Shown here one piece after another: positions 20,370-32,200 of a stretch of DNA of 64,000 nucleotides. A model generated the notes under the pieces. That model was not told where the DNA came from and ran no database searches. It saw only the letters and a program-made list of their open reading frames with translations. How positions within the stretch are numbered: position 1 is the stretch's first letter; every line of letters begins with the position of its first letter. The translations under genes were made by a program, and so were the position numbers. Source of the DNA: Sipunculus nudus (taxonomy: Eukaryota > Annelida > Sipuncula > Golfingiida > Sipunculidae); the NCBI GenBank assembly GCA_026874595.1, contig CM049317.1, positions 39,146,401-39,210,400 on the forward strand, written 5' to 3'.

Positions 20370-20595
20370 TGTGGACGTAGGTCTCATGCATAAAGCCTCC
20401 ACGAATCGCCAGGAGCACCTCCGGCTTTTGGTGTGCCATGTGTCATGTGAATCTGAGGCGAGAAGTGACCCGAGACGTCAGACGGAACCAGAAACCCACC
20501 TCGAACGGACGACCACCTGCTGAAGACTGAAGTTACCCACTTCCACGGTGGGACAAGTCGAACTCCGTACTGGTGAGTACTGGTTCACTACTACA
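20370..20595 (+). repeat. 3' LTR (226 bp)
   Basis: Same length as the 5' LTR. The five differences are all transitions: two adjacent-region changes near the start (TTG against CAT in GTCT..GC), one in GCCATGTG(C/T)CATG, one in CACGG(C/T)GGG and one in AAGTC(A/G)AACT. About 2.2% divergence implies a fairly recent insertion. Confidence 0.95.
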
Positions 20596-20599
20596 GTAA
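20596..20599. repeat. Target site duplication, right (GTAA)
   Basis: Matches GTAA at 10341-10344. Confidence 0.9.
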
Positions 20600-22058
20600 A
20601 TTAATGACAAATAAAAGTTTAAACAGTAAAACTTATGATTCATACACACCTGAAATAAAAATTCAGTCACTGTCCCTGCCAAGTGAACTGCCTATTTTAT
20701 AAAGTTTTACAAATTAAAGACCAGTCAAACACTTATACAAATACAAAATATATTTTTTTGTCAGATATGCAAGGAGAAAACTAAATATTCACTGCTAGCA
20801 TGATAGACTGCAGTTTTTATATTTCAGTAGTTAATGACAATAACAATGACAATATGTGACTTGCAGCTATTCGCCTATTGTTTATCAAATGTCAACAACA
20901 TGGAACTCGAGTTGTTTGATTCATGACCATGTCCTTTCCTTTTTGGTGTTGCGCATGTTTGACAATGACAGTCCTTTGAATATACAACAACTGCTAATAA
21001 AGTGAGGTTTCCATGGGAGATCACATTGAATTATTCAACTATTTTAAAATTTTAAAAAGTATTAAAAATCTTTATTTATTCATCTGCATTTCTTACCAAG
21101 GCCTTCACAGTACGTACCGTACTCAGTTTGATATGCCGTCACTTGGCCACTGTCAGTCCGGAATTGCTTTTCGGCATCCATACACATCAAAGCTTCCATC
21201 ACATCTGTTTGGAACAATTAAATAAATCCTTTCAAAGTTTCTGCATTTTAAATGGCTTTCATTTTAGCTTGCTTTTGTTTTGACTATAAAAATATCTGCA
21301 AAGCCAACGCCACACATAAAACCGCGCCACTAAGACTACAACAGATAGTCAGAAATACTGCAGAAACCCTGAGAATTCCTGGAGTTTTCAAAGAGTACAT
21401 GACGACCTCATGCAGTATATAATTTCATCTGTTCAGTAGTTTTCTTTTAAGCGTTACAAGACTACGTTTTTAAGTTTTGACAAGTTATAATATTTTTTAA
21501 GAGTAAACTTGTGAAACTTAGCCAATTTGCAGTAATAAATAGCGTCTGACTTTGAGTGCAAGAATTAGTCTTAAGAAGTAAATTTGTTTGTATATCCAGC
21601 AAGTTATTAACAGTGGCAAGCTGGTAAAGCCGCTATGCAACCAAAATAATTTTCTTTTCTATTTCACATCTATCTATAACAAATATGTTTAACAAATATG
21701 ACCTACACGCTGGTTTGAAAATGTATTGTAGTGCAGAAAACGAAATTTGAAAACTCTCCAAGAATTCTCAATTTCCCTGCTGAATCTTTTGACTACTTGA
21801 TGGCCAATCAATTGCATTTATGGCCCAAGGATACCCTATTGTGATTGGCTTAAACCCTCCATCTGTCATTATGAAAGTGACCTTATTAGCCAATCATAAG
21901 AGTTCTAACATTTTAGGTGACCTAATACACACAGTCACTAAACCATTCATTTGTCAACAACCCTGCTGGATTCGGCGACGCAATATAAAAGGAAAAAAGT
22001 CAAAATGCCAATTTTATTTTTTTTCTTAAATGAGGAAAACGGAGGTCGGCAGGTTTGT
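20600..22058. other. Right interior of the Harbinger-like element
   Basis: About 1.46 kb of non-coding DNA between the gypsy 3' end and the right inverted repeat. The longest ORF (21013-21225, 70 aa) is not recognisable, and no DDE transposase or Myb-like motif is seen. It contains a CCAAT-like region near 21800-21920. Taken with 10089-10340 on the left, the element looks non-autonomous. Confidence 0.55.
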
Positions 22059-22085
22059 TAACCGAAAAATTAAAAAGGTCTGGCC

Positions 22086-23016
22086 TAAACTTAAATGCAT
22101 TACTCCCTTGAAAGTGAAATAAAGTTATTAGTCCATTCTGTCCACTTGCCCAGTTGCCTGTCCATCTGTAAATTTTTCATAAGCATCACAGTTTCTCAAA
22201 ACTTTTACTGTTTATCTTCATGACAGTCTTGTCAGAGTATTAGTTTGCAATCATATATTTAGAACTTTACTATAACCAAGTAGGAGGGCCCCTTTCTTCT
22301 TAGCTTCTCATATGCTTATATAAATGAGAAACATTACAATAGAATATTTTTCATATTTTGCATTTGCAAAAATTTAAAACTTAAGCTGGGCACCGTGACC
22401 CTTGGGTCCTTTGTTTATATTCTGGAATCTCAACATCATAGTTTGGCTAAAACTGAATAAATACCAGACATGGTGCGAATACTTTGCAAATGTATTTGAA
22501 TATGAATATGTACTCCATTATAAAATTTCTTGCATAAGAATGGGAATTCAGGTAAAAATGAAAGTATTTGAATACCAGTGCAAATACTTTCAAAATGTTT
22601 TCATGGATGCATTCATGAATATATTCTATAATATTATTTTAATTATCATTTCAGTTATATTTAAATAAAAAAACATATGATTCTCTTATTATTTTTAATA
22701 AAAATTATATTCGGCACAATATTTGTTATTAAATTTTAATAAATAGTTAAACTCTTATCATATATGTGCTGCCTATCAGTTATATGGCCAAGTCAAAATC
22801 TGTATGACAGTAGCACTCCATTTGTTAATAAAATAAATGAAATCAATCGCTTCCCTGTCTCCAAAGAAACTATCAAAATCATACATAAGCTAAACACTAA
22901 CAACTCATAATACAGCTTATATTTATTACCACACAAACCAGCATGTGCTTCATTTCAAAATCATATTTTTTAATCATATATAACAGCTGAGCGCCGTGAC
23001 CCATGGGTCCCTTGTT
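22086..23016 (+). repeat. Repeat 'B' remainder followed by repeat 'C'
   Basis: 22086-22411 resumes repeat B after the TAA duplication and ends with a decayed right end (GCACCGTGACCCTTGGGTCC). 22412-23016 is repeat C, ending CAGCTGAGCGCCGTGACC at 22984 and CCCTTGTT at 23016. Same order as 1500-2414. No gene. Confidence 0.65.
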
Positions 23017-23710
23017 TTGTTATATGTTCAATCTTAAACATGATATATTAAAGCCATGATTCGAGGTACTTTTACTATGATTAAAATGATTTGCATTTGG
23101 AAATTTGTTTAACATGTTTTTTTAGTATTATTAAATACATGTACACAATTTTGTTGGTCGTATGTATCCTTTCATATAACTCTTAGGCAAATCATGTTTT
23201 TTTTCCTAACTGCATCATTCAATGGTTTCATGTATTACATTGTGCAATATGTACTTATCAGGTTTACTGGTAGTCTGTGCTTATTTCAAAAAGGAACACT
23301 TTTAATTTTTTACAGCATTTTATTTTAGTTAATAAATTAAATGTATATTATTATACTTCAGCTAATCTCAGTGTGCTGTATGGCAGGATACATACGACCA
23401 ACAAAATTGTGTATATGTATTTAATAATACATATTCATACATTCCCAATGGAGTGGTTATTTTATGCACATATTACTGTCACAGAGCTGAAATACAGATA
23501 CTTCTAGAAGTATTTAATCATGAGAGGCTCCTGCAGGTTTGATATAGTCCATAAAAGTTCACAGTATTAGTTTGACAAACATATATTTAGTATTTGATTA
23601 TCACCTGATAGAAGGGCCATTTCCTCTTGGCATTTCAAATGCTAATATGTAAAGAAAAAATAGAAATTAAAATAATTCAGCTGAGTGCTGTGACCCATGG
23701 ATCCCTTGTT
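23017..23710 (+). repeat. Outer pearl/HINE-like remnant with right end
   Basis: AT-rich non-coding sequence ending in CAGCTGAGTGCTGTGACC, CATGGATCCCTTGTT at 23678-23710. Its left part must lie beyond the nested insertions. A 29-base segment near 23387-23420 is an inverted match of 23130-23165 (GTCGTATGTATCC against GGATACATACGACC), so it can fold back. Confidence 0.5.
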
Positions 23711-24679
23711 TGACCGTGGCTTATCCCTTCTGTTTTCTCAAAGAGATCCTTCTAAAAAAATCCCTGGGGGTGGCGCTTATTACATTGGGGATGCTCATTA
23801 TGCCCAATACAGCACACATATATATAGATCATACTGGTCAATCTTCCCTGAAATGGTCTGGGTGTTAAGACAAATGTTGTTTGATTTCTGTATGGTTGAT
23901 TCTTCTCTCATTAGATTGAGCTTGTAATATACACATAGCATATCACATCTTCTGCTCACAGATGAATGCCAAATGATGTTATTTTTTACCTGCAGACAGG
24001 CTGGCTTGGAGGATATTCCTGGCATGAGCTGTAGTATGCTGGAGCTGACTCTCACTTGCGTGCTCCTCTCTCTTACGTGCTCAAGGCTTGTATCTACATC
24101 CCAGTCAGTGGCTGGGTAGAATATCTGCTGGCCAGACGCTGTCACAGCAACTGGTGTTTTATCACTGTTGAGCAATAAATATTAATTGTGTTGGGGATGT
24201 CAGATTAATTATTGAATCTCAGGTAAGTTATATTGGTGTGTCTCTGTATTTATCATACTTACAATTAGGTGATTGAGGCTGTTAATTAACATTGTACTCC
24301 TTCAGTGTTGTTTTTCATGTACTTAATTCTCTTAAGTTTGCATTTATATTTCAATAAGGTTATCTTTCCTTGAAAAAATACATTAATTAAAAGATATATA
24401 TTGGAATGTCATAATTAAGCCATGTGGATTTCAGACTTCTTATATCCACAGGGTTGGAATAGTCCAGAGTGAAATCTTCACAATTATCTCAGCTAATTTT
24501 TGTGTCATCTCAGCTCCAGAGATGATATCTGGCATTTATCATATGTATGTCTCTTGGGCCATTCATTGGACATATATGTATTAAGAATGTTGCAATTAAA
24601 TATTTGAAATTTTAAATATATTTACATTAATATAATTACACTTCTAACCTGAAAATTGGTTACTTGACCTAATTCCTTT
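23711..24679. other. Unassigned DNA with one candidate host exon
   Basis: No repeat family of this window is present. The one notable stretch is on the minus strand at 23990-24164 (separate entry). Confidence 0.4.
23990..24164 (-). other. Candidate coding exon, product unknown
   Basis: Read on the minus strand, TTGCTCAACAG (acceptor-like) is followed by 175 bp open in one frame (including QIFYPATDWDVDTSLE and LQLMPGISSKPACLQ), then CTGCAG/GTAAAAA (donor-like). The peptide is not low-complexity and does not resemble the nearby retroelements. I do not recognise it. It could be a host exon or an old transposon fragment. Confidence 0.25.
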
Positions 24680-25640
24680 AAAAGATAATGTAAAAAATGC
24701 ATTGTCTTTGCATTTGCTGATTCCCGTATGGGTCACATGAATATGAGCAAGCATATTTGGACGGAGTGAGGCTGGCACAACCATACTTATCCCTTTGAAG
24801 ACAGTATACCATCGAGTTCAGAAAGTTCATCTCTGACATTCCAATTCTGTCTGACACAATGTGGAGCTTCCTTTCTGACATCTGGCCATCCTTTCTGGAT
24901 AATTTGCTGTGGCTCATTCAACTCATTGGCTGTGCAGTCTTAAACTGTCTGTGTTGTGATGGTCACACTGCAGTATAATCTATCGAGTTGATCAGGACTT
25001 CTGGAATATCTTGTTGTAAGTGTCTGATTCATTGCTCTACTGAGAGCGTCACCTATGTGATGTGTGTTCCCTTCTTGTATGTTACATGTACATCATAGGG
25101 TTGTAGGTGCAGCATCATGGCCTGAAGCCTCAATGGAGCAGCATGTAGTGGCTTGGAGAAGATAGACTTTAATGGCTTGTGATCATTTTTGACTGCAACT
25201 GGCCTACCAAATATGTAAAAGTGAAACTTCTTGCACGAGTGAACAGTCACAAGTGCTTCTTTTTCCAGATGCAAATAACGCTGTTCAGTAAGCATTACGG
25301 CACACAGTGTGTAAGCTATAGGCCTGCCCTCCTGCAGAAGAGCACCTCCTACCTTCATAGTTGAATCCCAAGTCATACTCTGTAGCTGTGATGATGACAC
25401 AGCCTGGAGGATTTGATCATGATCCTGTTCATCAGTACCTGCTACTAAGATGCCATCCATTATAGCTCTTGCGCCCTGGATACCTTCTAACAATCTGTCC
25501 ATTGTACGCTGGAAGATTTCTGGTGCTGACTTGATCCTGAAGGGAAGACAAAGCCAACAATACGACCTGGAAGGGTGTTGAAGGTAGTGAGTAAACTAGT
25601 AAACTTATTTCTTCAGTGAAGATGTATATCAATAAAATCC
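24680..25640 (-). pseudogene. Degenerate gypsy pol: RT tail, RNase H, integrase start
   Basis: Minus-strand relic read from 25640 downward. It begins with frameshifted RT sequence (FNTL, PGRIVGFVF), then MDRLLEGIQGARAIMDGILV from the RT thumb side, then RNase H (GGALLQEGRPIAY, EKEALVTVHSCKKFHFYIFG, NDHKPLKSI, YKKGTHI). Below 25050 it continues with stops into the pre-integrase region (IQKGWPDVRKEAPHC, WNVRDELSELDGIL) and fades near 24680. Domain order is the ordinary RT-RNase H-integrase. Part of RT between FNTL and the thumb, and much of the palm, is missing. It differs in sequence from the 10345-20595 element, so it is a separate family. No LTRs found. Confidence 0.75.
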
Positions 25641-26539
25641 CTGTCCAGTTAGAAGATTGGTGGCCTTGACCTATTTTTTTATGTTTTAGAGCTGATTATA
25701 GAAAAAACACTTAGAAGCTTATTTCTCAGGAACCATAGAGCGGATTTTCACAGAACTTGCTATGATCATTGGGACTGATGGTCTGTACCTGCTGCACAAG
25801 TTTTGGGGGGTCACCTACAATTTCTGATTGGATTTTACTTTGGCCTTGCGAGCGGGATATCTCCAAAGGTATTTAACACAGGATCTTCATTTCTTCAGTG
25901 CTGATGCATATAAACAAAATCTTGGTCGAATTAGAACACGAATAAGAATACTAAAAATACCTTTATTCTAATACAATGAATACATATACTGAATACGAAT
26001 ACCCCATGTCTGGAGCTGACCCAATCTGTGGGTTCTGTTATACATGTTTTATGGCCATTTTGCTCCATTTCGGCAAGTTTGCAGATTTTCTCAACTAGTG
26101 TCTTCTTGGTCCATGCACCACAGGGGTAACTGTTGGGTCAATTTTCAGACTGCATGTTCCTGGCAAAGTTGCTGTGTTTTTCCGAAGTTCTGGATATCTT
26201 AGCTCAATGTCATTTACACTATTGGCCATGTCGATTAGTCCTAGATCTATACTGGCCGGAATAGTTCAAGTTCAGTTAATTTTGGCCGAATTACAGGAAG
26301 CTGAACTAAGTCATTGGGCCAAAAAAGGATACTTTTTGGCCAAAAAAGGATGTTTTTATCGTCTTGAAAACTCTATTTACTAAGAAAGTCTGTTTATTTA
26401 AAAAATATTACCTATGGGTGACTTAGTCATTTACTCTGACAATTATCTATTACGATAACAGCACCATATGATATCTTGCAAATAATTTGACAGACGCTGA
26501 CAAGGTCAGGGATGCCCTCTGAGAGATGAGTGAATAATG
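25641..26539. other. Unassigned DNA
   Basis: About 900 bp without recognisable coding sequence. 26255-26345 (TTTTGGCCGAATTACAGGAAGC, then an AACTAAGTCA block) resembles the repeat 'D' body at 35165-35220, so at least part is old repeat. Confidence 0.4.
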
Positions 26540-26547
26540 GTTCTTGG

Positions 26548-27705
26548 CAGGGTTGGCAAGTTTCTGCCATTGCCATTTCTACAGTAGTTTTCTGCCCGGC
26601 AACTGCCATGCGGCAGAAATACCTTTCTGCCCTTGTTTCTGCAATAAGGGTAGATATATCCTTGAAACTGTAAAATGATTACATAATAGCTTACCAGTTT
26701 AAATATATCACAGCAACAACAGCAGTTATATGGCAGTAATAAGAATACAATGGTTTAAACAATGGTGATAGAAAATATTAATTATTAATGGGGGGGGGTC
26801 CATGTACTTCCTGAAGCGGGCCTGAGCAACCGAAAATATGTTGGGGGGGGGGGAGGGCTTGCTGGACTGATCACACAGTCAATAATTAACTTAACCTAAG
26901 CATGTTTCCTGTGGCTCAGTTAGTACCATCATAGTCAGCATTTTGTCATGCATGAAAGAGCACACAATCTTTCCACATCAAGCTCATCAATAGTAACCAC
27001 TAGACTCAGGCTTGCTCACCCTTTCCCCTAAGATGAGCAGCCTAAGGAGAGGGCTCCCTGAGCTTGGCTGTGAAATTGTTGCATCATTTTAGGTACCAGT
27101 GTTACAGGAATGACTATATAAACAAATTAATGCACAACAGCTAACCTAAAGAGCTTTGATAATGACATTTCCTGAGCCTAGGAACTCATGAGCCACACAT
27201 ACACATGGTCTACTGGTCAGTAACCTGAAGGACAGTACAGGCTCCAAGAGCTGGGACTGAATAATCCTAGTCAAATGGAAATCATGCATCACTTGCACCT
27301 GAAAATTTCTCTGAGTCGAGGACAGCCCTGTGACAACACAACCCAAGTCACTACATTTGGTATAAATCTCTTATTCATAAATTTGGTTCTATGTAAAATT
27401 TCAGCTGGCAGTAAAAAACAGTTTTTAGTTCTGTCTGTAATCCTCTCCCCTCTCCCTTGAGAGAGGAACACTGTCATTATTAACCTTGACCAAATTGAAT
27501 GAAATGACTAATATATTAATAAATGCTTGTATTTATGACAGCTTCTGAATTATTAAGGTAACTATCTCTTCTTAAAATACAATATATTTTGATAATCAAA
27601 TCTGCCATTTCTGCCGGGCAGAAATGTTTTTCTGCCTGGCAGTATGGTTTTCTGCCCTATTTCTGCCCTGGACAGGGCAGACTGCCTGGCAGAAAACCAA
27701 CCCTG
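26548..27705. mobile_element. Non-autonomous hAT transposon
   Basis: Ends CAGGGTTGGCAAGTTTCTGCC at 26548 (inverse of GGCAGAAAACCAACCCTG at 27705). It is flanked by identical 8-bp duplications GTTCTTGG at 26540-26547 and 27706-27713. CAGGG-type ends with an 8-bp duplication are diagnostic of hAT. Near the ends are multiple TTTCTGCC / GGCAGAAA motifs in both orientations (26560-26640 and 27600-27695). The 1.16-kb interior has G tracts (26790-26850) and no transposase. Confidence 0.88.
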
Positions 27706-27713
27706 GTTCTTGG

Positions 27714-28953
27714 TAACATAAATATCAGAAAATACATTGTCAGCTGAAAAGACGACACTGGCCATCCAACGTGTTCACTTCATGGTGAACCTTCTAGAAA
27801 ATGCAAAGTTTACATGTAATTAGTTCATTGTTAATGTTAGACACAGTTTTTTGCAGGCAGTTTAGGATAGAGCGATCAAGTTTCATGCCCATCAGAAGTA
27901 AGACACTGCAGACCAGGTGTCCTAAGGCCATATATATTAACATAATTTATGCCCCAGCCCAGTCCAAAGTAGGAGAATCCAAAGGGAGTTGGGGAGTTTT
28001 TGGAGAGCTGCCGCAGATAACCATACAAACGATTTTAAACAGTTAATACTTTCTTAAAGCAAGATGTTTTCTACCATAACAAGTATATTTTAGTCATTTT
28101 ACTATTTATTTAGATTTGTTTAATATCAAATGAGTGCTTGTTTGTCCTTATTGTAATTGCAGCATACCCTGGGCCAGTAATCATTATTGTTTATCACTTT
28201 ATGTCTTGGTTGGAGTTCACATCGTGCTTAATTTAAGGTGTAAATCAAAGGCTGATTGAACTGGAATGGTGGATTAACAGTAACGTGCCCGAGTAACTTT
28301 GGAATTTGTAGTGGCTATATATTTCAGTTCATATAGGCCCTAATAACTTTAGTAATGAGGTTCTATAAATGTATACACTATAAATTAGTAACCCTTTTAA
28401 TGCCTTGAACCTCCTTTCTTACTCATGTCCTTATTTATGTAAGGACAAAAAAGACTGCTGAAGCAGGCCCATGTTTAATTTGGGGATTCCTTGGGGGCTT
28501 CATACTTCAGGAGTGTATATTAAACAGTTATTTTATTTTGATAGTGCATATAGTCAACACTGTATTGTCAATTAAAGCAATGCTACCGTGTGTTTGCATG
28601 AGCGGAATTTCATTGTTGAGCATATGTATAAAGAAGGAAGACTTATTTTTCGAGTTTTCTCGGATTTTTTCAGGGTTTTACTATACTGCCAGTCAGCAGG
28701 AGTTCCAGAAAGAGCACATTCCGCGGTTCACCTGTTTCTGTCATATGGTCAGCCAGGGTAATTGTTCCACATGTCAGTTTTTAATTAATTTAACAGAAAA
28801 CTGGCCAGGCCTAATCAGGTCATTGAGTACGACAGCAACACCAAACATGATAATAACAGTACTACTCCCGTTGAAGTTGTCACTGAACATCCTCAGTCAC
28901 GGGACCAAAATGGTCATGCGAGTTCACCCCTCTGCAGCACACTTGCTGCTAGT
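27714..28953. other. Unassigned DNA leading into the hAT-like relic
   Basis: About 1.2 kb. 27714-28500 shows nothing recognisable. From about 28720 the + strand may hold upstream coding sequence of the following transposase-like gene, in several frames (for example a Ser/Thr/Pro-rich stretch before 28954). Confidence 0.4.
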
Positions 28954-29242
28954 GTGGAGGCCGAGTCTAGGCCTGCTGCTGCGCTGATGGAACAGCCATC
29001 AACATCTAAGCACGCTCGCACGTTTCACCCCAAATGGCAGAACACCAGAGCGTGGCTCAAGTACACTGAAGGTCTAGGGATGTTTTGCAATTTCTGTCAA
29101 GAATTCAGTAAGCGGCCCTATGACAGAGACACGTTGAACGTAGTGCCATGTAAACGTCTTTGGCTTGAGAGTATACACGACCAGGAAAATTGCCAGGCAC
29201 ACCAGGATGCTATAAAACCAGTTGAAAAAGTCACTGTTTTTT
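28954..29242 (+). pseudogene. ZNF862/hAT-like transposase gene, zinc-finger part
   Basis: The open stretch encodes FHPKWQNTRAWLKYTEG, GMFCNFCQEF, then CKRLWLESIHDQENCQAHQDA. The C-x2-C ... H-x(n)-H arrangement with F-x3-W and WL before GMFC is the TTF/BED-type finger at the start of hAT transposases and the derived vertebrate ZNF862-like proteins. The frame runs directly into the TTTTTTAGCTCAG tip of a tandem-core element and ends there. The rest resumes after 33000. Confidence 0.65.
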
Positions 29243-32200
29243 AGCTCAGCTGACTGAAAGTCATCTGAGCTATAGCGATCACTCTTTGTCCGTCATCCGT
29301 CTGTCTGTCTGTCTGTCCGTCTGTCTGTCCGTCTTTCCGTCTGTCCGTCTGTCTGTCGGTTAACCAGGCACAAATCGTAACCACTGGACCTGGAATCTTC
29401 TAACTTGACATCCAGGGAGTACCATGAAAAATCTCCTTGGAAACCTGAAATTAGGTCTCTGTTACCCATAACCTCTGAGCTATGGGGCTCCGAAGTACCC
29501 CCCAGAAAAGTCCAAAATTTCATACAAAAACTTCAATATCTCATTAAATACTTGACTGATGGTCATGATTTTTGGCATACATATTGATCATGAGAGGTTC
29601 CATCAGTTCCTGAAGACTGGTGGGGCCACCTGTATTTTTCGATTTTTTACGAATTTTTTTCTCTATTTTCGAGACCTTTAAAAATGTGAACATCTGTTAA
29701 CAAGGCACAAATCGTAACGACTGGACTTAGAATCTTCATTCTCGACACACTGAGAGACCTATAAAAAGTCTCCATGGAAACCAGAAATTAGGTCTCTGTT
29801 ACCCATATCCTTCGAGCTATGGGGCCCCAAAGTACCCCCCAGAAAAGTCCAAAATTTCATACAAAAACTTCAATATCTCATTAACTACTTGACTGATGGT
29901 CATGATTTTTGGCATACATATTGATCATGAGAGGTTCCATCAGTTCCTGAAGACTGGTGGCGCCACCTGTATTTTTCGATTTTTTACAAATTTTTTCTCT
30001 ATTTTTGAGACCTTTAAAAATGTGAACATCTGTTAACAAGGCACAAATCGTAACGACTGGACTTAGAATCTTCATTCTCGACACACTGAGAGACCTATAA
30101 AAAGTCTCCATGGAAACCAGAAATTAGGTCTCTGTTACCCATATTCTTCCAGCTATGGGGCCCTTAAGTACCCCCCCCCCCCCCCGAGTAGTCAAAAATT
30201 TCATACAAAAACTTCAATATCTCAATAACTACATCACTGATGGTCATGATTTTTGGCATACATATTGATCATGAGATGTTCCATCAGTTCCTGCAGACTT
30301 GTGGTGCCACCTGTATTTTTTGATTTTATACGATTTTTTTCCTCTATTTTTGAGACCTTTAAGGATGCTGTCATCTGTTAACGTGGCACAAATCATAACG
30401 AATGGACCTAGAATCTTCATTCTCAACACACTGAGAGACCTATGAAAAGTCTCAATGGAAACCAGAAATTAGGTCTCTGTTACCCATATTCTTCGAGCTA
30501 TGGAGCCCCAAATTACCCCCGAGAAAAGTAAAAAATTTCATACAAAAACTTCAATAGCTCATTAACTACTTGACTGATGGTCATGATTTGTGGCATAACT
30601 ATTGATCATGAGATGTGTCATCACTTCCTGCAGACTGGTGGTGCCACCTTTATCGTTCGTTTTTTTACGATTTTTTCCTCTATTTTTGAGACCTTTAAGG
30701 ATGCTTTCATCTGTTAGCATGGCACAAATCGTAACGACTGGACCTAGAATCTTCATTCTTGACACACTGAGAGGTCCATGAAAAATATCCTTGGAAACCA
30801 GAAATTAGGTCTCTGTTAACCATATCCTTCGAGCTATTGGGCTCCAAAGTACCCCCCCCCCCCCCCCCCAGAGTAGTCAAAAATTTCAAACAAAAACTTC
30901 AATATCTCAATAACTACATCACTGATATTCATGATTTTTGGCATACATATTGATTATGAGATGTTCCATCAGTTCCTGCAGACTTGTGGGGCCACCTGTA
31001 TTGTCCGATTTTTTACGATTTTTTCCTCTGTTTTTGAGACCTTTAAGGATGCTGTCATCTGTTAACGTGGCACAAATCATAGTGACTGGACCTAGAATCT
31101 TCATTCTCGACACACTGAGAGACCTATGAAAAGTCTCCATGGAAACCAAAATTAGGTCTCTGTTACCCATATTCTTCGAGCTATGGAGCCCTAAAGTACC
31201 CCCAAGAAAAGTAAAAAATTTCATACAAAAACTTCAATATCTCATTAACTACTTGACTGATGGTCATGATTTGTGGCATAACTATTGATCATGAGATGTG
31301 TCATCTGTTCCTGCAGACTGGTGGCACCACCTGTATCGTTCGATTTTTTACGATTTTTTCCTCTATTTTGAGACCTTTAAGGATGCTGTTATCTGTTAGC
31401 ATGGCACAAATCGTAACGACTGGACCTAGAATCTTCATTCTCGACACACTAGAAGACCTATGAAAAGTCTCCATGGAACCAGAAATAAGGTCTCTGTTAC
31501 CCATATCCTTCGAGCTATGGGGCCCCAAAGTACCCCCCCAGAGTAGTAAAAAATTTCATACAAAAACTTCAATATCTCAATAACTACATCACTGATGGTC
31601 ATGATTTTTGGCATACATATTGATTATGAGATGTTCCATCAGTTCCTGCAGACTGGTGGCGCCACTTATATTGTTTGATTTTTTTACGATTTCTTCCTCT
31701 ATTTTTGAGACCTTTAAGGATGCTGTCATCTGTTAGCATGGCACAAATCGTAACGACTGGACCTAGAATCTTCTCTCTTGACATGCTGAGAGGCCCATGA
31801 AAAGTCTCCTTAAAAACTTGAAATTAGGTCTCTGTTACCCATAACCTCTGAGCTATGGGGCTCTGAAGTACCCCTCAGAATAATGGAAAATTTGATACAA
31901 AAGCTCAAGTATCTGAACAATTATTATATTGATCACCATGATTCTTTGCATGGATATTGATCATGAAATGTTTCATCAGTTTCTGCATTCTGGTGGCGCC
32001 ACCTGTATTTTTTCGATTTTTTAAAGTTTTTTTTCTCTATTTTTGAAACCTTTTAAGATTTGGTCATCTGTTAACAGGGCACAAATCATATCAACTGGAC
32101 CTAGAATCTTCTGTCATGACATGCAAGGACGGTCATAAAAAGTCTATATGGAAACCTGATACAAGGTCTCTGTTACTGATATCCTTTCAGCTATGAGGCT

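Larger units (their letters stand above)
10345..20595 (+). mobile_element. Ty3/Gypsy LTR retrotransposon with a third ORF (TatD nuclease)
   Basis: Complete element of 10,251 bp: 226-bp LTRs (TGTGG...CTACA), 4-bp target duplication GTAA, primer site, leader, gag, -1 frameshift signal, pol in the order protease-RT-RNase H-integrase with a GPY/F end, third ORF, polypurine tract. The LTRs differ at five positions, all transitions. It is long for a Ty3/Gypsy element because of the 1.4-kb leader, the extended Gag N-terminus and the 1.5-kb third ORF. Its base composition is visibly more GC-rich than its surroundings. Gag is open; pol and the third ORF carry inactivating lesions, so this copy needs proteins from another copy to move. 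Confidence 0.95.
10062..22085. mobile_element. PIF/Harbinger-like non-autonomous DNA transposon, split by the gypsy element
   Basis: The terminal inverted repeats begin GGCCAGAC at 10062 and end GTCTGGCC at 22085. About 27 bp pair with roughly four mismatches (GGCCAGAC, T-run, AATT, TT, GGTT). It is flanked by TAA at 10059-10061 and 22086-22088, and intact copies of the host repeat have a single TAA. A 3-bp TAA/TTA duplication with GG-starting inverted repeats is typical of PIF/Harbinger. Without the 10,251-bp gypsy insertion and its duplicated GTAA it is about 1.77 kb, and I see no transposase. Class by TIR/TSD is inferred; the structure is seen. Confidence 0.75.

Noticed and set aside
29293-31784. 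Recurring minus-strand ORFs with the same peptide theme (KDMGNRDLISGFQG) here and at 57607-63511.
   Set aside because: They are the A1 tandem core read backwards. They begin and end at different places, with stops and shifts, and no copy is longer than about 110 aa.
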